From positions 7,075,501 to 7,139,500 of the forward strand of contig CP114489.1 of NCBI GenBank assembly GCA_027186245.1: 64,000 nt of DNA, read 5' to 3'. Shown here one piece after another: positions 22,589-34,029 of this stretch. A program made the position numbers and the translations under genes. The notes beneath the pieces are model-generated. The model searched no databases. It was not told the DNA's origin and was given only the letters and a program-made list of their open reading frames with translations. The DNA comes from Coriaria nepalensis. Taxonomy: Eukaryota; Streptophyta; Magnoliopsida; Cucurbitales; Coriariaceae. Position 1 is the first letter of the stretch. Every line of letters starts with the position of its first letter.

Positions 22589-23908
22589 ATGGCTTCGTTA
22601 ATGTCATCCGCATCTCTAATCACTACAACTTCTTCTACGTCCTCTTCTTCTTCAAAAATATTGAATGCGGCAATCCACGTTGCAAAACCTCCAGGACTCC
22701 ATTTCCCCCTCAAGAAAACACCAACAAAAAAGCTACCTGATCTTCAAGAAATTATGAAGTCCAAAAATGGATCCACAAATAATACACTAGTATTCCCTCA
22801 ACTTGATCAAACCAATATTTATACAAGTATTACGAATTCGACCGCTTTGATCGCACAACTTAACGTGCTCCTAGAGATCATCTCGGATAGAATCGAGACA
22901 CACAACAACATGGGCATCCAACGTGATAACTGGAACACCCTCCTGTTAAACTCCATCAACATGATTACACTCACAGGAACCACCTTGGCCGGCCTTGCTG
23001 CCGCCACAACTGCCTCCACCGGAGCTCCTCTCTTGGCTTTGAAGCTATCATCTACCCTTCTTTTCTCAGCAGCCACCGGGATGTTACTAGTCATGAACAA
23101 GATCCAGCCTTCACAGCTCGCCGAAGAGCAACGTAACGCCACAAGACTCTTCAAGCAACTCCAAACCCAAATCCAAACCATGCTTATAACTATTACTACT
23201 AGTACAAATCTTCATGGTCTCAGCCAAAAAGATGTAAAGAAATTAATGGAGAGAGTCTTAGCGCTTGACAAGGCCTACCCTCTTCCCTTGCTCGGAGCAA
23301 TGCTAGAAAAATTTCCTGCAACATACGAGCCGGCCAAGTGGTGGCCTAATAATCGTACTACTAGTACAATTAATGAACCCATACTTAAAAGAGGCCGATC
23401 CATGAATGGATGGAGTGAGGAGCTTGAAGAAGAAATGAGAGAGATTATTGATGTGATCAAGAAGAAGGATATAGAAGATTACACACGGTTAGGTAATATA
23501 GTGCTGAAGGTTAACAAGATGTTAGCCATTTCAGGGCCTTTGCTAACCAGCATGGCGGCTTTCAGCTCGGTTTTTATGGGAAATGGGTCATCATGGGGTG
23601 CTATAATTGCAGTGGCTTGTGGGTCTTTAGCGAGTGCAGTTAATGCTTTGGAGCATGGAGGTCAAGTCGGGATGGTGTTTGAGATGTATAGAAATTGCGG
23701 TGGCTTGTTCAAGCAATTGGAAGAATCCGTTGAGGATACACTTGGTGAAAGAGATTTGGAGAAAAGAGAGAACGGCGAGCTCTTTGAGAAGAAGGTGGCT
23801 TTGAAATTAGGAAGAAACTTGTCTCAGTTGAGACAACTTGCGAAAAAATCGGCTTCTTCTCGTCAAGATGGAATTCCAATTGATGAGTTTGCTAGCAACC
23901 TTTTTTGA
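22589..23908 (+). CDS. Plant-specific protein of the 'probable F-box protein At4g22030' family
   Basis: Intronless gene of 439 residues. The first 55 residues are rich in Ser/Thr and basic residues with almost no acids (starts MASLMSSASLITTTS), which looks like a plastid or mitochondrial transit peptide. Family landmarks include the small-residue hydrophobic segment around residues 130-170 (TGAPLLALKLSSTLLFSAA then GMLLVMNKIQPSQLAEEQR), ALDKAYPLPLLGAMLEKFP, and a second hydrophobic stretch around 310-350. I see no F-box consensus anywhere, so the customary label says little about function. An upstream ATG at 22450 opens a different frame. Function unknown; the frame is undamaged. Confidence 0.8.
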   Translation: MASLMSSASLITTTSSTSSSSSKILNAAIHVAKPPGLHFPLKKTPTKKLPDLQEIMKSKNGSTNNTLVFPQLDQTNIYTSITNSTALIAQLNVLLEIISDRIETHNNMGIQRDNWNTLLLNSINMITLTGTTLAGLAAATTASTGAPLLALKLSSTLLFSAATGMLLVMNKIQPSQLAEEQRNATRLFKQLQTQIQTMLITITTSTNLHGLSQKDVKKLMERVLALDKAYPLPLLGAMLEKFPATYEPAKWWPNNRTTSTINEPILKRGRSMNGWSEELEEEMREIIDVIKKKDIEDYTRLGNIVLKVNKMLAISGPLLTSMAAFSSVFMGNGSSWGAIIAVACGSLASAVNALEHGGQVGMVFEMYRNCGGLFKQLEESVEDTLGERDLEKRENGELFEKKVALKLGRNLSQLRQLAKKSASSRQDGIPIDEFASNLF

Positions 23909-25320
23909 TTAATTATCTCTTGTTCATAATTAACACGTTATTATTCTTTCATTCTTTAATTTTTCTGACGATGTTTTTGTACATGTATGTGACTATTACA
24001 AAAAAACTATGTAATTTGTCCTCAAGTTTCTCCCTAACTAGTTACCAAATTAAACGAAGTCGTTCCATGTCATTTTAAAGAGGAGCTAAATACAATTTAT
24101 ACTGAAATTTAAACTAAATAATTATTTATACCAAAAAACTTTATAAAATATAATTCATATGGTCTACTGCTGCACCATCTCTCCACACCTTTTTTTTCTT
24201 TCTCACTCTCTCTTTCTCTCTCACTAATCTGAGTTTCGAACCTAAATCTCTCTATCAAATCTTGAGAGAGATAGATAGAGTGAGAGAGAATGAGAAATAC
24301 TCAAAATAAAAGTTATTATTAAAGATGAGTGATAATAAGAAATATTAAATATAAATAAAATAAGATGACATATAATTATTATCTACAATTTTACATTTTA
24401 TCTAATTTGATTTTAGTTTGATTTTTCTATTATTTATTATTTAAATTCTATAATCAAATTTAATTTTTATAAATATTGAATCAAATTCTTAGTGACTTTT
24501 TACTGACATAATAAGTGTCACATAATTTAAAAAGTATATTATTATATAGTAAAAGACTTGATTGTGAGCCCTTTTTTATTTGAATGAAGCTCGGCTACTA
24601 AAGTAACTATACCTTCCTGTACTACATAACTTTGTCAGAGATGAAAGAGTCAATATTTATTCAACCCAAACCAGTTGACAATGTAATAATAGTAATAGTA
24701 ATTCTCTTCCATGTATTTGACCCTGTGCGACCAAAATATCAAGCGGTCAAACTTTCAAAAACCCATCAGCGTCGACTCAGACAATGAAATGTTTAGTTAT
24801 GTTTTGAAAATTCATTATAATAAGTTTTGATGTATTTTGACTTTGTCATCCAAAAGTAGTGATAAGCTTATTACTTCTCAATTGAAGGGTTTTACTGTTG
24901 ACAATTGGATGTTGAAAAATAAATTAAGTCAACCACTGTAATCTAATCTGGGCCTTTGGGCTCACAAAATTTGGAATGTCAGAGCCCAAGCTATTGTTGG
25001 TACCCAAATAATGATACGTAAATTAAAATTAAATAAATTTTAAATAAAATAAGATAAAATATAATAATTATTTAAATCAATTATTTAATTAATAAATTAG
25101 TGAATAATGATATAAGTAATTACTAATTCATCTTATTTTATTTAAAATTTGTCTAATACATATACTATTACCCATTCCAATTTCAAGCCTGTATATTTGC
25201 AAATAGAGAAAGGTAAAAAAAAAAAGACTGAAATAGTCAAGCATATGACGAACATCTCAAAACAAAGAGCTCAGAAAATCTTTCGGTAGTGATTATTTGT
25301 TAGACCAAAGGATTAGAACA
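23909..25320. other. Intergenic region with two imperfect palindromes
   Basis: AT-rich DNA with no gene. It contains a CT-rich/GA-rich imperfect inverted repeat at about 24190-24300 and a 20-bp perfect inverted repeat at 25035-25054/25131-25150. Confidence 0.55.
25035..25150. repeat. Inverted repeat, MITE-like hairpin
   Basis: 25035-25054 is the exact reverse complement of 25131-25150 (20 bases), and the loop also has partially complementary parts (AATTAGT and ACTAATT). An AT-rich hairpin of about 116 bases without coding capacity is compatible with a miniature inverted-repeat transposon, but no target-site duplication is obvious. Confidence 0.5.
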
Positions 25321-27639
25321 TCAAGGCTTGTAGTACTTTGTTGGTACAAAGGGCATTGTGGTAACAACGCCATCATATGCCTTTCCTCGAACCACAAACT
25401 TAACTTTCGTACCAGCCTTGTGTGAACCAGACTTCACATATCCCATAGAAATGTTCTTCTTCAAGCAGGGGCTGAACCCTCCACTTGTGACCTCTCCAAT
25501 GTATTTCCCTCCTTCATCTTGAATCTCACTGTGACTTCTAGGAGGTGGGCCCGAGGAGAAGAAAACCACCTTCAGCCCGTCTTCTCTTCCCTATAGCTCA
25601 TGTCAGCCCTGCCTCAACAGGTGTTATGTGTTGTTCCATATCATTTCCATATAAACACAGCCCAGCCTCGAGCCGAAGACTATCACAAGCACTTAGTCCA
25701 GTCAACCTTACCTTCCCTTCAGATTTCTCCAAGATTGCTTTGGCAAGATCCAATGCATTCTCGGAAGGTACTGAAATCTCAAAACCGTCCTCACCAGTGT
25801 ACCTGAAAGCTTAAGTTATGAGATAGAAGTAAATACCAAATATCCTATAAAAAGTTCTGCTCATTTTGTAAGCATTTGAATTTTCAGGTCAAGTAGGAAT
25901 ATGTGGAAACTGTATTCAGTCAGATTGTGTGCTAAACAGGATTTCAAGTTTAGACTGTATTTGAGGTGAATTGGAGTTCTGTGGGTCCAAACTTAATTCT
26001 AGAAGGCCTTAACGGGAGTTTCATATGCTCGACCAAATGGGAATTTTGTTTTTACCTCTACAACTTATCTGCCACAATTTGACATGTTGGACTAGAAGCT
26101 CAGGTGGGCTTAGATTTAGGCTTCATTTCGAAGCACCCTGAAGTCCAGTATGCGCCCACAAAGTCTAGTTTGAACCCATAAAATATAACTAAAATCTACT
26201 ATTCCAAACATCAGTTTCACTCAACGTCGCTTTAACAAGTCTATCCAAATAGAGCCTTCCTTATTCACAAGTTCTTTGTGACGGGATCTTTTAAAGGCTC
26301 TATACAAACCTGGTCTTTATTTCCTATCCTCATTGTCTAAATTGCTTGACTAATTCACATGCCAGATTAATGAAATGCATAAGCCATGAACAAAATAGTA
26401 TTTTTGTTACTCGAGAACTCTATCGTCCAATTCAAGTACCTCATTGGAATGAACAAAAAGGAGGGTGAGAGGAAGTATACCCGGTCCTAGTGAGAAAACA
26501 CTGAGCTCCATTGATATCCAAAATGCGTAATTCTCCAAAATACAATTTGCTTAAATCATCCTTTGTCAGATGTTGAAGAACTGAGGCAGCAAGAGGACCC
26601 TGGACACATACATCAAGAAACTCTTCTATAATACTTGTGTGTGTGTGTCATTACTTCCAAGACCGGCAAAAACAACATCAAATTTTAGGATGTATTCTGT
26701 TCAGCCTTAAAACCAGGTTGTTTAGGTAACTAGAGTTTATAGAAAATGCATGTTAAAGGTGCATTTTGTCTGCTTGGCCTCACAAAACTTCAGTAGTTTC
26801 CGTGTTCTCTAGTAATCAAATTCTCATTTCTTCACCCAAAAAAGAAAAATTTTAACTTAAAATAGTTGATTATAGAAAAATCCGGTTTAAAACGATTAAT
26901 AAAGAGTAGCTTCAGTACCAGGAAAACTAGAAGCCACATTTGGATCAACGTTTGCGACAAACTGGAAATCATGTAAGATATTTAAGACTCAAAACTGACG
27001 TTTCAAAGGCTGAATCAAATATCCCAACAAGGTATAAGAAAAAAGAAAAAAAAAAGGAAATGGAGAGGACATCAACCTTAAGAGCCAGAAGAGACCTCTC
27101 ATCATGGATATGCCACGAGACATCTCCACCTTTGGATTTGAACGCCTTGATATGCTCCTCAATGTGATCCAAATCCTTATCCCTACAACCAGCATTCACA
27201 ACAAGGTAAATATGATCATCCTTCACCTTGGTAATAACCGAGTCATCAATGGCTCCCCCTTTCTCATTTGTGAACACAGTGAGGGTCCCGGTCCCAGGGG
27301 CAAGCCCGGCCACCTCAGCAATCACAAGTTTCTCTAGAAAGGTTATAGAGTCCTTCCCCTTTAGGCTTAGTCCACACATATGAGAGACATCAAAGAGGCC
27401 ACCATTTTCCCGGAAGTTAAGAGTAGAGTCAATTATGGAGTCCTTGTACTGAATGGGCATACTCCACCCGGCAAACGGGACCACCTTCCCTCCATGTGCA
27501 ATGTGAAACTCATATAGAGCCGCCTTTTTGAGATCAGCTTCTGAAGCAAAGTAACGACGGGCCACGGACTTCTTATCAGAATTGCAAGACGGCGGGTGAT
27601 TGATTGGCCCAACTGCCATAGACCTACTACTCCTCTCAT
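25321..27639 (-). pseudogene. Broken glycine cleavage T-protein (aminomethyltransferase) copy, introns retained
   Basis: Three exons remain on the minus strand: 27639-27077, 26599-26481 and 25802-25321, with GT-AG borders and matching phases. Family text is clear: [71 protein letters not shown] and a terminal [10 protein letters not shown]-protein is the mitochondrial folate-dependent subunit of glycine decarboxylase. Lesions: the presequence-like start ([19 protein letters not shown]) is one frame away from the mature part, a one-base shift near 27580; a TGA replaces a tryptophan codon at 25598-25600; a deletion plus frameshift near 25556-25566 removes roughly 20 codons; and an arginine in the [15 protein letters not shown] segment reads cysteine. 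Retained introns show a DNA-level duplicate, not a retrocopy. Confidence 0.88.
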
Positions 27640-29848
27640 TTTCTTAATATCTTAATTGGAAATATCTGCAGAAACAGAAATCAGAGTAATATAGGGTTAG
27701 AAAAGACAATTCATTTTAGTTAACTATTTGCTGTAATGAAAAAGACTGTTAGGTAAATCAGTAAGATACTCACTGATTCTCTATAATTATAATGAGTATA
27801 CTTTACAAAATCTTGCTAGTTATTCATGTAACAAAGAAATGTGAAACAGAGAGCTAAAAATGAGTTCATTCCCAATAGACACTAAGAAGAAAATATTGGC
27901 ATTAAGTTATGACTTCATTTGGGAAATTTGTTGTGAAATTTGTCATGAGCAAAATTTTCAGATGGTTTTACTAGAATCTTATTCTCTTTGTGGTTCAAAT
28001 GGTTGCTAGTTCGATTAAGTTTCCTCCTATTCTGCCAAGTGAGATCACTAGTATCAGAGACTACATTTCTTCTAATGGTCATCGTATTCATCATGTTTTT
28101 AGAGAAGTAAGTCAATTAGCTGGTTTTCATTGGCTAACAACTCTACTATATATTTTCTTCTCCTCTTATTCTCCCTAGGTTATTTTCGATTAAGTTATAA
28201 GTAATTTAGTATTTCTTTTTTTTTTTTTTTTTTTGGAGAATTTGGTTTTTGTCTCCCTCCTTCGTATTTTTTTTTTTCCCTTTTTAATAATATTTTTTGG
28301 GTGTTGTTTTCTCTGATGGCGGTACCGAAGGTGGAGGTAAAACAATGATTAAAATCTCAACAAATCAAAATGCTACAAAAGATACAGTATGCTGATTCGC
28401 AGTAGAACACATCAGATAATTGTATTACTGAACTACAGCTCAATCAATGTTCAACTGTCGATTAATCCTTAACACAAAAACTCTCCATCAATAGAACAAG
28501 AAAAACAAAATCAACATTCCTTAACACAAAAACTCTCCATCAATAGAACAAGAAAAACAAAATCAACATTCTTTCAAAGAACTGAATGCTGTGTAGTGAT
28601 CCAGATCTCATTAGCTTTTGCACAACCTCCAAAGAAGAATCAACCAATCACACAGCATACACAAATCTCACGCTTCGATAAGAAAATGCAACATGAATGC
28701 AGCAGTGGAGAATAAAAAATAAATATTAAAAAAAACCCAGATGAATTATAAATAGCATTCAGGATAAGCAGAGACAGAGAAGACTTACAGAGCTGGGTGT
28801 TATTCCTTGTTCTTGGTTTTTGAAGACGAAGCAAATCCAAGAGCCCTGAGGGGCCCATTGCGTTCGGTGGAGATATGAAATGGGAAAAGCGATAGATAAA
28901 TAAATAAAACTTTTTTATGGTATATAATATATATCTCAAATTGGATGGTACAAGGATAAAATATAACATTATTCATTTTAGATGCAAATGGAAATGAAAA
29001 ATAAAAGGAGAGGTTTGGTGGGTCTGTAGTGGGTGGAGGGATGGATAGAGGGAGAGGAGAGGGGGTAGGGTGCCAACAAAACGCCATCGTTAGAGCACCG
29101 CTACGGACATTTTCCTCTCTTTAAATTCACTCATATTTTTCACCGCAATAGTGTTTAAAAATTAGCATTTAAAATATTATATTTATGATTAATTTTAAAT
29201 GGTATTTATTTTGTATAAATAAATATTAAAGTTAATGTAGTTTCTTTTTCGTAAGAGTTTTAAATATGTATATAATATGTTCAAAATAATTAATAGTTGA
29301 ATAAGAAATTGAATTTCAAAATATAATCTTTGAAATAGTTTAAAATGGAGAATATGAAGGAGAAAATTTTTGTTTAATTTTAGAAATGAGAATAAGTGAA
29401 AGAATATTTATATAAAATTGAACATTGGGTAATAAAATATAAGTTAAAATGTTATTTTTTATGTATGCCTACAGGGGGTACAAATCAACTCTAGATCGGA
29501 CTTGCCTTCTATGCATTTGCATCGAATGTCAGCCCGAAAACGACCTGATTTACCTTGGCGTATATTTTGTTTACTATATATAAGTTCATACATCTGAAAA
29601 TAGATTAAATGAACACGTAACTGTATCATTACTTTTATAAAACATTTTTACGAGACTCTTGAAGGAGATAGCTTTTATGTTCAAAGCTGATGAGCATGAT
29701 GTCCAAGCAGTTAATGCTTAGAATCATTCTAACTTTTTGTGTCGAAACACATAATAAACAATTTGATCGATTCTTTGTACTTTGTATATAATACAAAGAA
29801 AACAACAAAGACTTATGAAATGTCTTAGACCATAAATATAAGACCGAA
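27640..29848. other. Intergenic region
   Basis: Contains poly-T tracts near 28210-28230 and 28267-28277 and a 52-bp tandem duplication (28466-28569). Open frames on the minus strand at 28640-29087 show no family resemblance. No gene is called. Confidence 0.5.
28466..28569. repeat. 52-bp perfect tandem duplication
   Basis: The 52-base unit beginning TCCTTAACACAAAAACTCTC occurs twice head to tail (28466-28517 and 28518-28569) with no mismatch that I can see, which suggests a recent duplication. Confidence 0.9.
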
Positions 29849-30212
29849 GATGCCAGTACCAAGAAGGCTATTGTAGGCTGGTTCCTTGACTATAAAATGG
29901 TTGATTCTAAAACGACAGTCAATCAAGTTCAAAAACTATAAGTTATCTTGCATGAAATTCATGTTGAGAAGATGACTTTAAATGAAACTTTCCAAGTAGC
30001 TACTATCATTGAGAAGTTGTTGTCTGGATGGAAGGATTTGAAGAATTATCTCAAGCATAAGTGAAAGGAGGTGAATACTGAGAATATGGTTGTTAGGCTT
30101 CACATTGAAGAAGATAACATGAAATCAGATAAGAAATGAGTCGCTCAACATGTGGCAAAAGTGAATATTGTGGAATATTCTCGAGATTCCAAGAAAATAA
30201 ATTCAAAAATGG
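29849..30212 (+). mobile_element. Ty1-copia gag fragment (UBN2-like)
   Basis: The plus-strand translation shows the copia capsid region: TFQVATIIEKLLSGWKDLKN followed by LKHK, VVRLHIEEDNMKSDKK and AQHVAKVN. Three in-frame stops (near 29939, 30062 and 30137) disable it. No LTR, zinc knuckle or pol remains. Confidence 0.65.
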
Positions 30213-30993
30213 GACCGTGTTTAACCTCCGTATTTAGTTCTCGTATCTCAGCTCAGCCTGCATTGTTGATGTTTAGTTGTTTAGTTGATGTTTATTTAAG
30301 TGGTTGGAAGCTTTTCCCTTCAAGCTTTGATTCCCCCCTATATGCAAGTTGATTGATTCATTCCTATCTTCACTTTTTTCTTAGATATTAGCAATTGTGC
30401 CCTCTTATTTACTTGATGTCTTGACATCTTCACGTGTTAGTTTGTCTTTAATGAAGTTGTTTGTGATTCTTAGCTTCACTTTGCCACCATTGATCCAAAT
30501 TCCCTTTTCAAAAAAAAAAAAAAAAGAAACAAAGAGCTTGTGCTCTCCAGCAAGGACCTAAAAAGGAGACCACTGAGGAGAGCTTGTGCTCTCCAGCAAG
30601 GACCTAAGAGAGAAGAAGAGAAAGCTGCTTTTTCATGGTCTACTTGATCAACACCATCCTACCCATCTTGTACCCGTCTCATATGATTGATCATGCGTTG
30701 TCCATACTAAATTTTAAGCCTATATTATATGTAGAGAGCCAAGACACGCCTTCTATATTATAAAATAACTCCCGTGAGTTCTGAATTAAGAAAGTTTATT
30801 AAACATAGCTGTAAACAAAAATAAAATAAATATTAAAAAATAAAATAGAAGAAATGCAATCCCGCCAATGCAAATGCAGTACACACTGAGACAAACGCCT
30901 CGTCCTTTCCGTTCTCCCCCTTCTCTCCTTCGCTGCTCACCGATCAGAATCCCTAATAAAAAACCTTCTCCTTCTGTTTCTCTCCTCCTAGAA
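30213..30993. other. Promoter region of TDP2 and repeat debris
   Basis: Contains an A-run near 30511-30525 and a 28-base direct repeat (30534-30561 and 30580-30607). The last 200 bases presumably hold the TDP2 promoter and leader. Confidence 0.5.
30534..30607. repeat. 28-bp direct repeat, 46-bp period
   Basis: GAGCTTGTGCTCTCCAGCAA and the following GGACCTAA occur identically at 30534-30561 and 30580-30607, separated by 18 bases. Confidence 0.85.
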
Positions 30994-32817
30994 ATGTCTT
31001 CTTGGTCCTGTACAAAATGCACCTTCCTGAACCCGCCTTCTCAGAAATCATCCTGCCAAATCTGTCTATCGTCCGTGACTTCTAAATGGTCTTGCAAAGC
31101 CTGCACTTTTCTGAACCCTTACAACAATTCCGAGTGCGAGCTCTGTCGAACCAGAGCTCCTGTCTCTTCGTTATCTAACTTTGAGGACTTGAAAAACACG
31201 GAGGAGGTCGATGGGGAGTTGGATTCTTCCGTTGGGTCCGTGTTATTGCCCTTGCAGAGATGTAATAAGAGGAAGGTTAAGGACGATCCTGACCCAGTTG
31301 GGATTACTGACGATTGCGTTGAAATTGGTGGGTTTAATCGAGGGATTAAGGCGTTCAACAAGGCCCTGCCTGAGTTGGGTTAGTCTTAATTTATTTTTTT
31401 CCCCAGTTTTCTGGTGATCATTTTATGTTGGATTCTTTAACCCTGATGGGCAATGTGAAAATAGTGTACATGATTTGATTAAAGGCCATTCTTTGATTCA
31501 TAAGGGTGAATGTATAATGCACCCATAATGATGGAAAAAGAGAGTACATAAGTTGTAAAAAAAGCTGTCTGAAAAGAAAAGGCACTTGGTTTCTCTACAA
31601 CTAGAAGAGAAAACAAATAAGAGAGAAGAGTAGAAAAGGTCATAAGGCCCTATCAATATTTATTCGACAACATGGGTCAGGGAGATCAGACCCTTGAATA
31701 TTTTCTTACTTGCAGTAAAATCTGTTTGGTACTTAATTCTTACTTGCAGCCATTGTCGTCTATCCCAAAATATGTGATTGCTTAGAAATTATATCTTGTG
31801 GCAGGGGACAGTAGCTCTCAGACAACCTTGACTTCGTTGACAATTTTAAGTTACAATGTTTGGTTCCGAGAAGATTTAGAGTTATGTAAGAGAATGGAAG
31901 CTCTTGGTGACCTGATCCAACTTCATTCTCCAGATATCGTTTGTTTTCAGGTTCCCCATTATGTTGATTCTTTAGGTTATTTATTTTTTACTTTTTCTTT
32001 ATATTCGTCAAATTTTATGCAGGAGGTTACTCCAAATATATTTCAAATCTTCCAAAAGTCTGGATGGTGGAAAGTTTATCGCTGCTCAATCTCAAATGAT
32101 ATAGCATTTTCAAGGCCCTACTTCTGCATGCAGGTGTGACACTTCTTTTACCCCCCTTAGATTTAGTCCATATATATGTTCAGTAACCATGATTGATACT
32201 GTTTGTGCTGTTAATTGATGTCTATTATCTAGTTAAGCAAACTGCCAGTAAAATCCTTCAGCCAGAAACCATTTGTTAATTCTATAATGGGGAGAGAACT
32301 CTGTGTTGCTGAGCTTGAACTTCATAAAAACATTCCACTAATTGTTGCAACAACCCATCTGGAAAGCCCTTGCCCAGCCCCACCAAAATATGATCAAATG
32401 TACAGCAAGGAGCGTGTCCAACAAGCAAAGGAGGCTGTTGACTTACTGAAAAGGAACCGGAATGTGATTTTCTGTGGTGATATGAATTGGGACGACAAAA
32501 TGGATGGTCAATTTCCGTTACCTGATGGGTGGGTCGATGCTTGGCCCAAACTAAGGCCTGGAGCAGATGGATGGACATATGATACCAAGTCCAACCTGAT
32601 GTTATCAAGTAACAATAAGCTGCAAAAGAGGTTGGATCGTTTTGTTTGTAATTTGCAGGATTTTGAAATAAGTTCGATTGATATGATTGGGATGGAAGCT
32701 ATTCCGGGCTTGTCATATATCAAGGAGAAGAAAGTGAGAAAAGAGATTAAAATGCTCGAGCTCCCTGTTTTGCCAAGTGACCATTATGGCTTGTTGTTGA
32801 CCCTCAACAGCCTGTAA
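30994..32817 (+). CDS. TDP2: Tyrosyl-DNA phosphodiesterase 2, four exons
   Basis: Exons 30994-31378, 31805-31950, 32023-32133 and 32233-32817 join in frame to 408 residues. Two RanBP2-type zinc fingers open the protein (WSCTKCTFLNPPSQKSSCQIC and WSCKACTFLNPYNNSECELC, residues 4-60), the plant architecture. The C-terminal endonuclease/exonuclease/phosphatase domain keeps the metal and catalytic motifs: LSYNVWF (143-149), FQEV across the exon 2/3 join (176-179), CGDMNWD (295-301) and SDHYG (396-400). TDP2 removes 5'-phosphotyrosyl adducts left by abortive topoisomerase II cleavage, acting in the nucleus. I prefer the ATG at 30994 over an in-frame one at 30868 because the zinc finger follows at once and the longer leader is low-complexity. 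The gene looks intact. Confidence 0.92.
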
Positions 32818-33394
32818 AATCTGTTTGGTGGGGTCGGTTTTTGTAGTTGAAACCGAGTTTTGTTGGGGTGTATGGATTTTTGATTTTTTAGATGCTACTC
32901 CTAATAGACTGGAAATGTATATTGGATGGATCCTTTTGTTTTGCCCCTCCTTGGCAAAGATATTATAGTTTGATATGGGGGAAATGGTTGTTTCTACACT
33001 TGCTTCTTTAAAATAAAACAAATACCATTACATAGAGACAAATCGTGTTCATACACAGCAGCAGTTCACATGAAGATACATGTTTCTATTTTTCATGAAA
33101 TATGAGAAATTTTGGGCCAAAAAACCCGGAGATACCAAAGGAGTTGGATGATTAGGCTAAATCACCAAAACATTCAGTAATAACCGAGAGCCATAAAAAT
33201 TTAGTTGGATAAAAATTCGATTTTCAAAATAAAAACGAATCAAGATAGATCAAATTGACATTGGATGACCTTGTGGTGTATTTCCTCCTTCCTCTGAGGA
33301 AGTAATGAGCGAATTAGCTTGATTAGGCCTGTAGATCCTACCTTTTTTGTTGTGTTATAAATTTATAGAAATATGGTTTCTCAGTAGTCTAACT
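32818..33394. other. Intergenic region downstream of TDP2
   Basis: AT-rich DNA with no gene that I can identify. The LINE-derived sequence begins at about 33395. Confidence 0.5.
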
Positions 33395-34020
33395 CAGTTC
33401 GCAAGTCGGGTACCAAGCCTGGATAAAGGAGGGCTGGTGTTAGGCATGTGAAAGTCAACCGTAAAAGAACTCATCCCTTGCATGGAATTTGGTTTAAAAA
33501 ATTTCACAAGAAATGTTAGGACGTCCTAAGTTATAAGCGACGCGTGGCATCTACGCTCGGGTGTAGTGTCAAAGAGCAAGGCATGCTACAACGAAGCCTG
33601 ATTATAGTGTTAAATAGGCAAGGGTTCTCGCACCATATTAGACAGAGGCGAGTAAAAAATTTAGTTAATACTAGAATTAGGTAGATTGGATTAGCCTCGT
33701 GGAATATATGAACATTGAGGGCAAATCAATAGAACTAGTAGATGTCATATGTAGAAGGAAGGTCAAGCTTGTCTTCAAGAGATAAAGTGGAAAAAGAATA
33801 AGACTAATGATTTGAGAGAAAGGTTCAAACATTTTTATTGATGAACGGATAAAACTAAGAATATGATGAGAATAGTGGTGGATGGTGTCTGCTGTTAGGA
33901 GATTTGAGATTAAGGTTATAAGTATTACTTTAGCCTTAGAACTGAGATAATGCATATTATCAGTGCTTGTGCACCTCAAATGAGATTAGATGATGAGACC
34001 AAGGAAGACTTTTAAAAAAC
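33395..34020 (+). mobile_element. LINE retrotransposon fragment (5' leader and ORF2 endonuclease start)
   Basis: The segment opening with CGGGTACCAAGCCTGGATAA and continuing through GCGACGCGTGGCATCT is a leader widely repeated in plant LINEs. The plus-strand frames that follow carry broken pieces of the APE-type endonuclease of ORF2: a CLQEIKW segment near 33770, and near 33935-34010 an IMHIISACAPQMRLDDETK segment. Stops and shifts interrupt every frame, and no reverse transcriptase follows. Confidence 0.65.
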
Positions 34021-34029
34021 TTTGGTTCT

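Noticed and set aside
28640..29087. Overlapping minus-strand frames of 95-109 codons
   Set aside because: Pro/Ser/Phe-rich low-complexity translation without family motifs.
30868..30993. Upstream in-frame ATG extending TDP2 by 42 residues
   Set aside because: The extension is Arg/Pro/Ser low-complexity, and the zinc finger begins right after the ATG at 30994, as in relatives.
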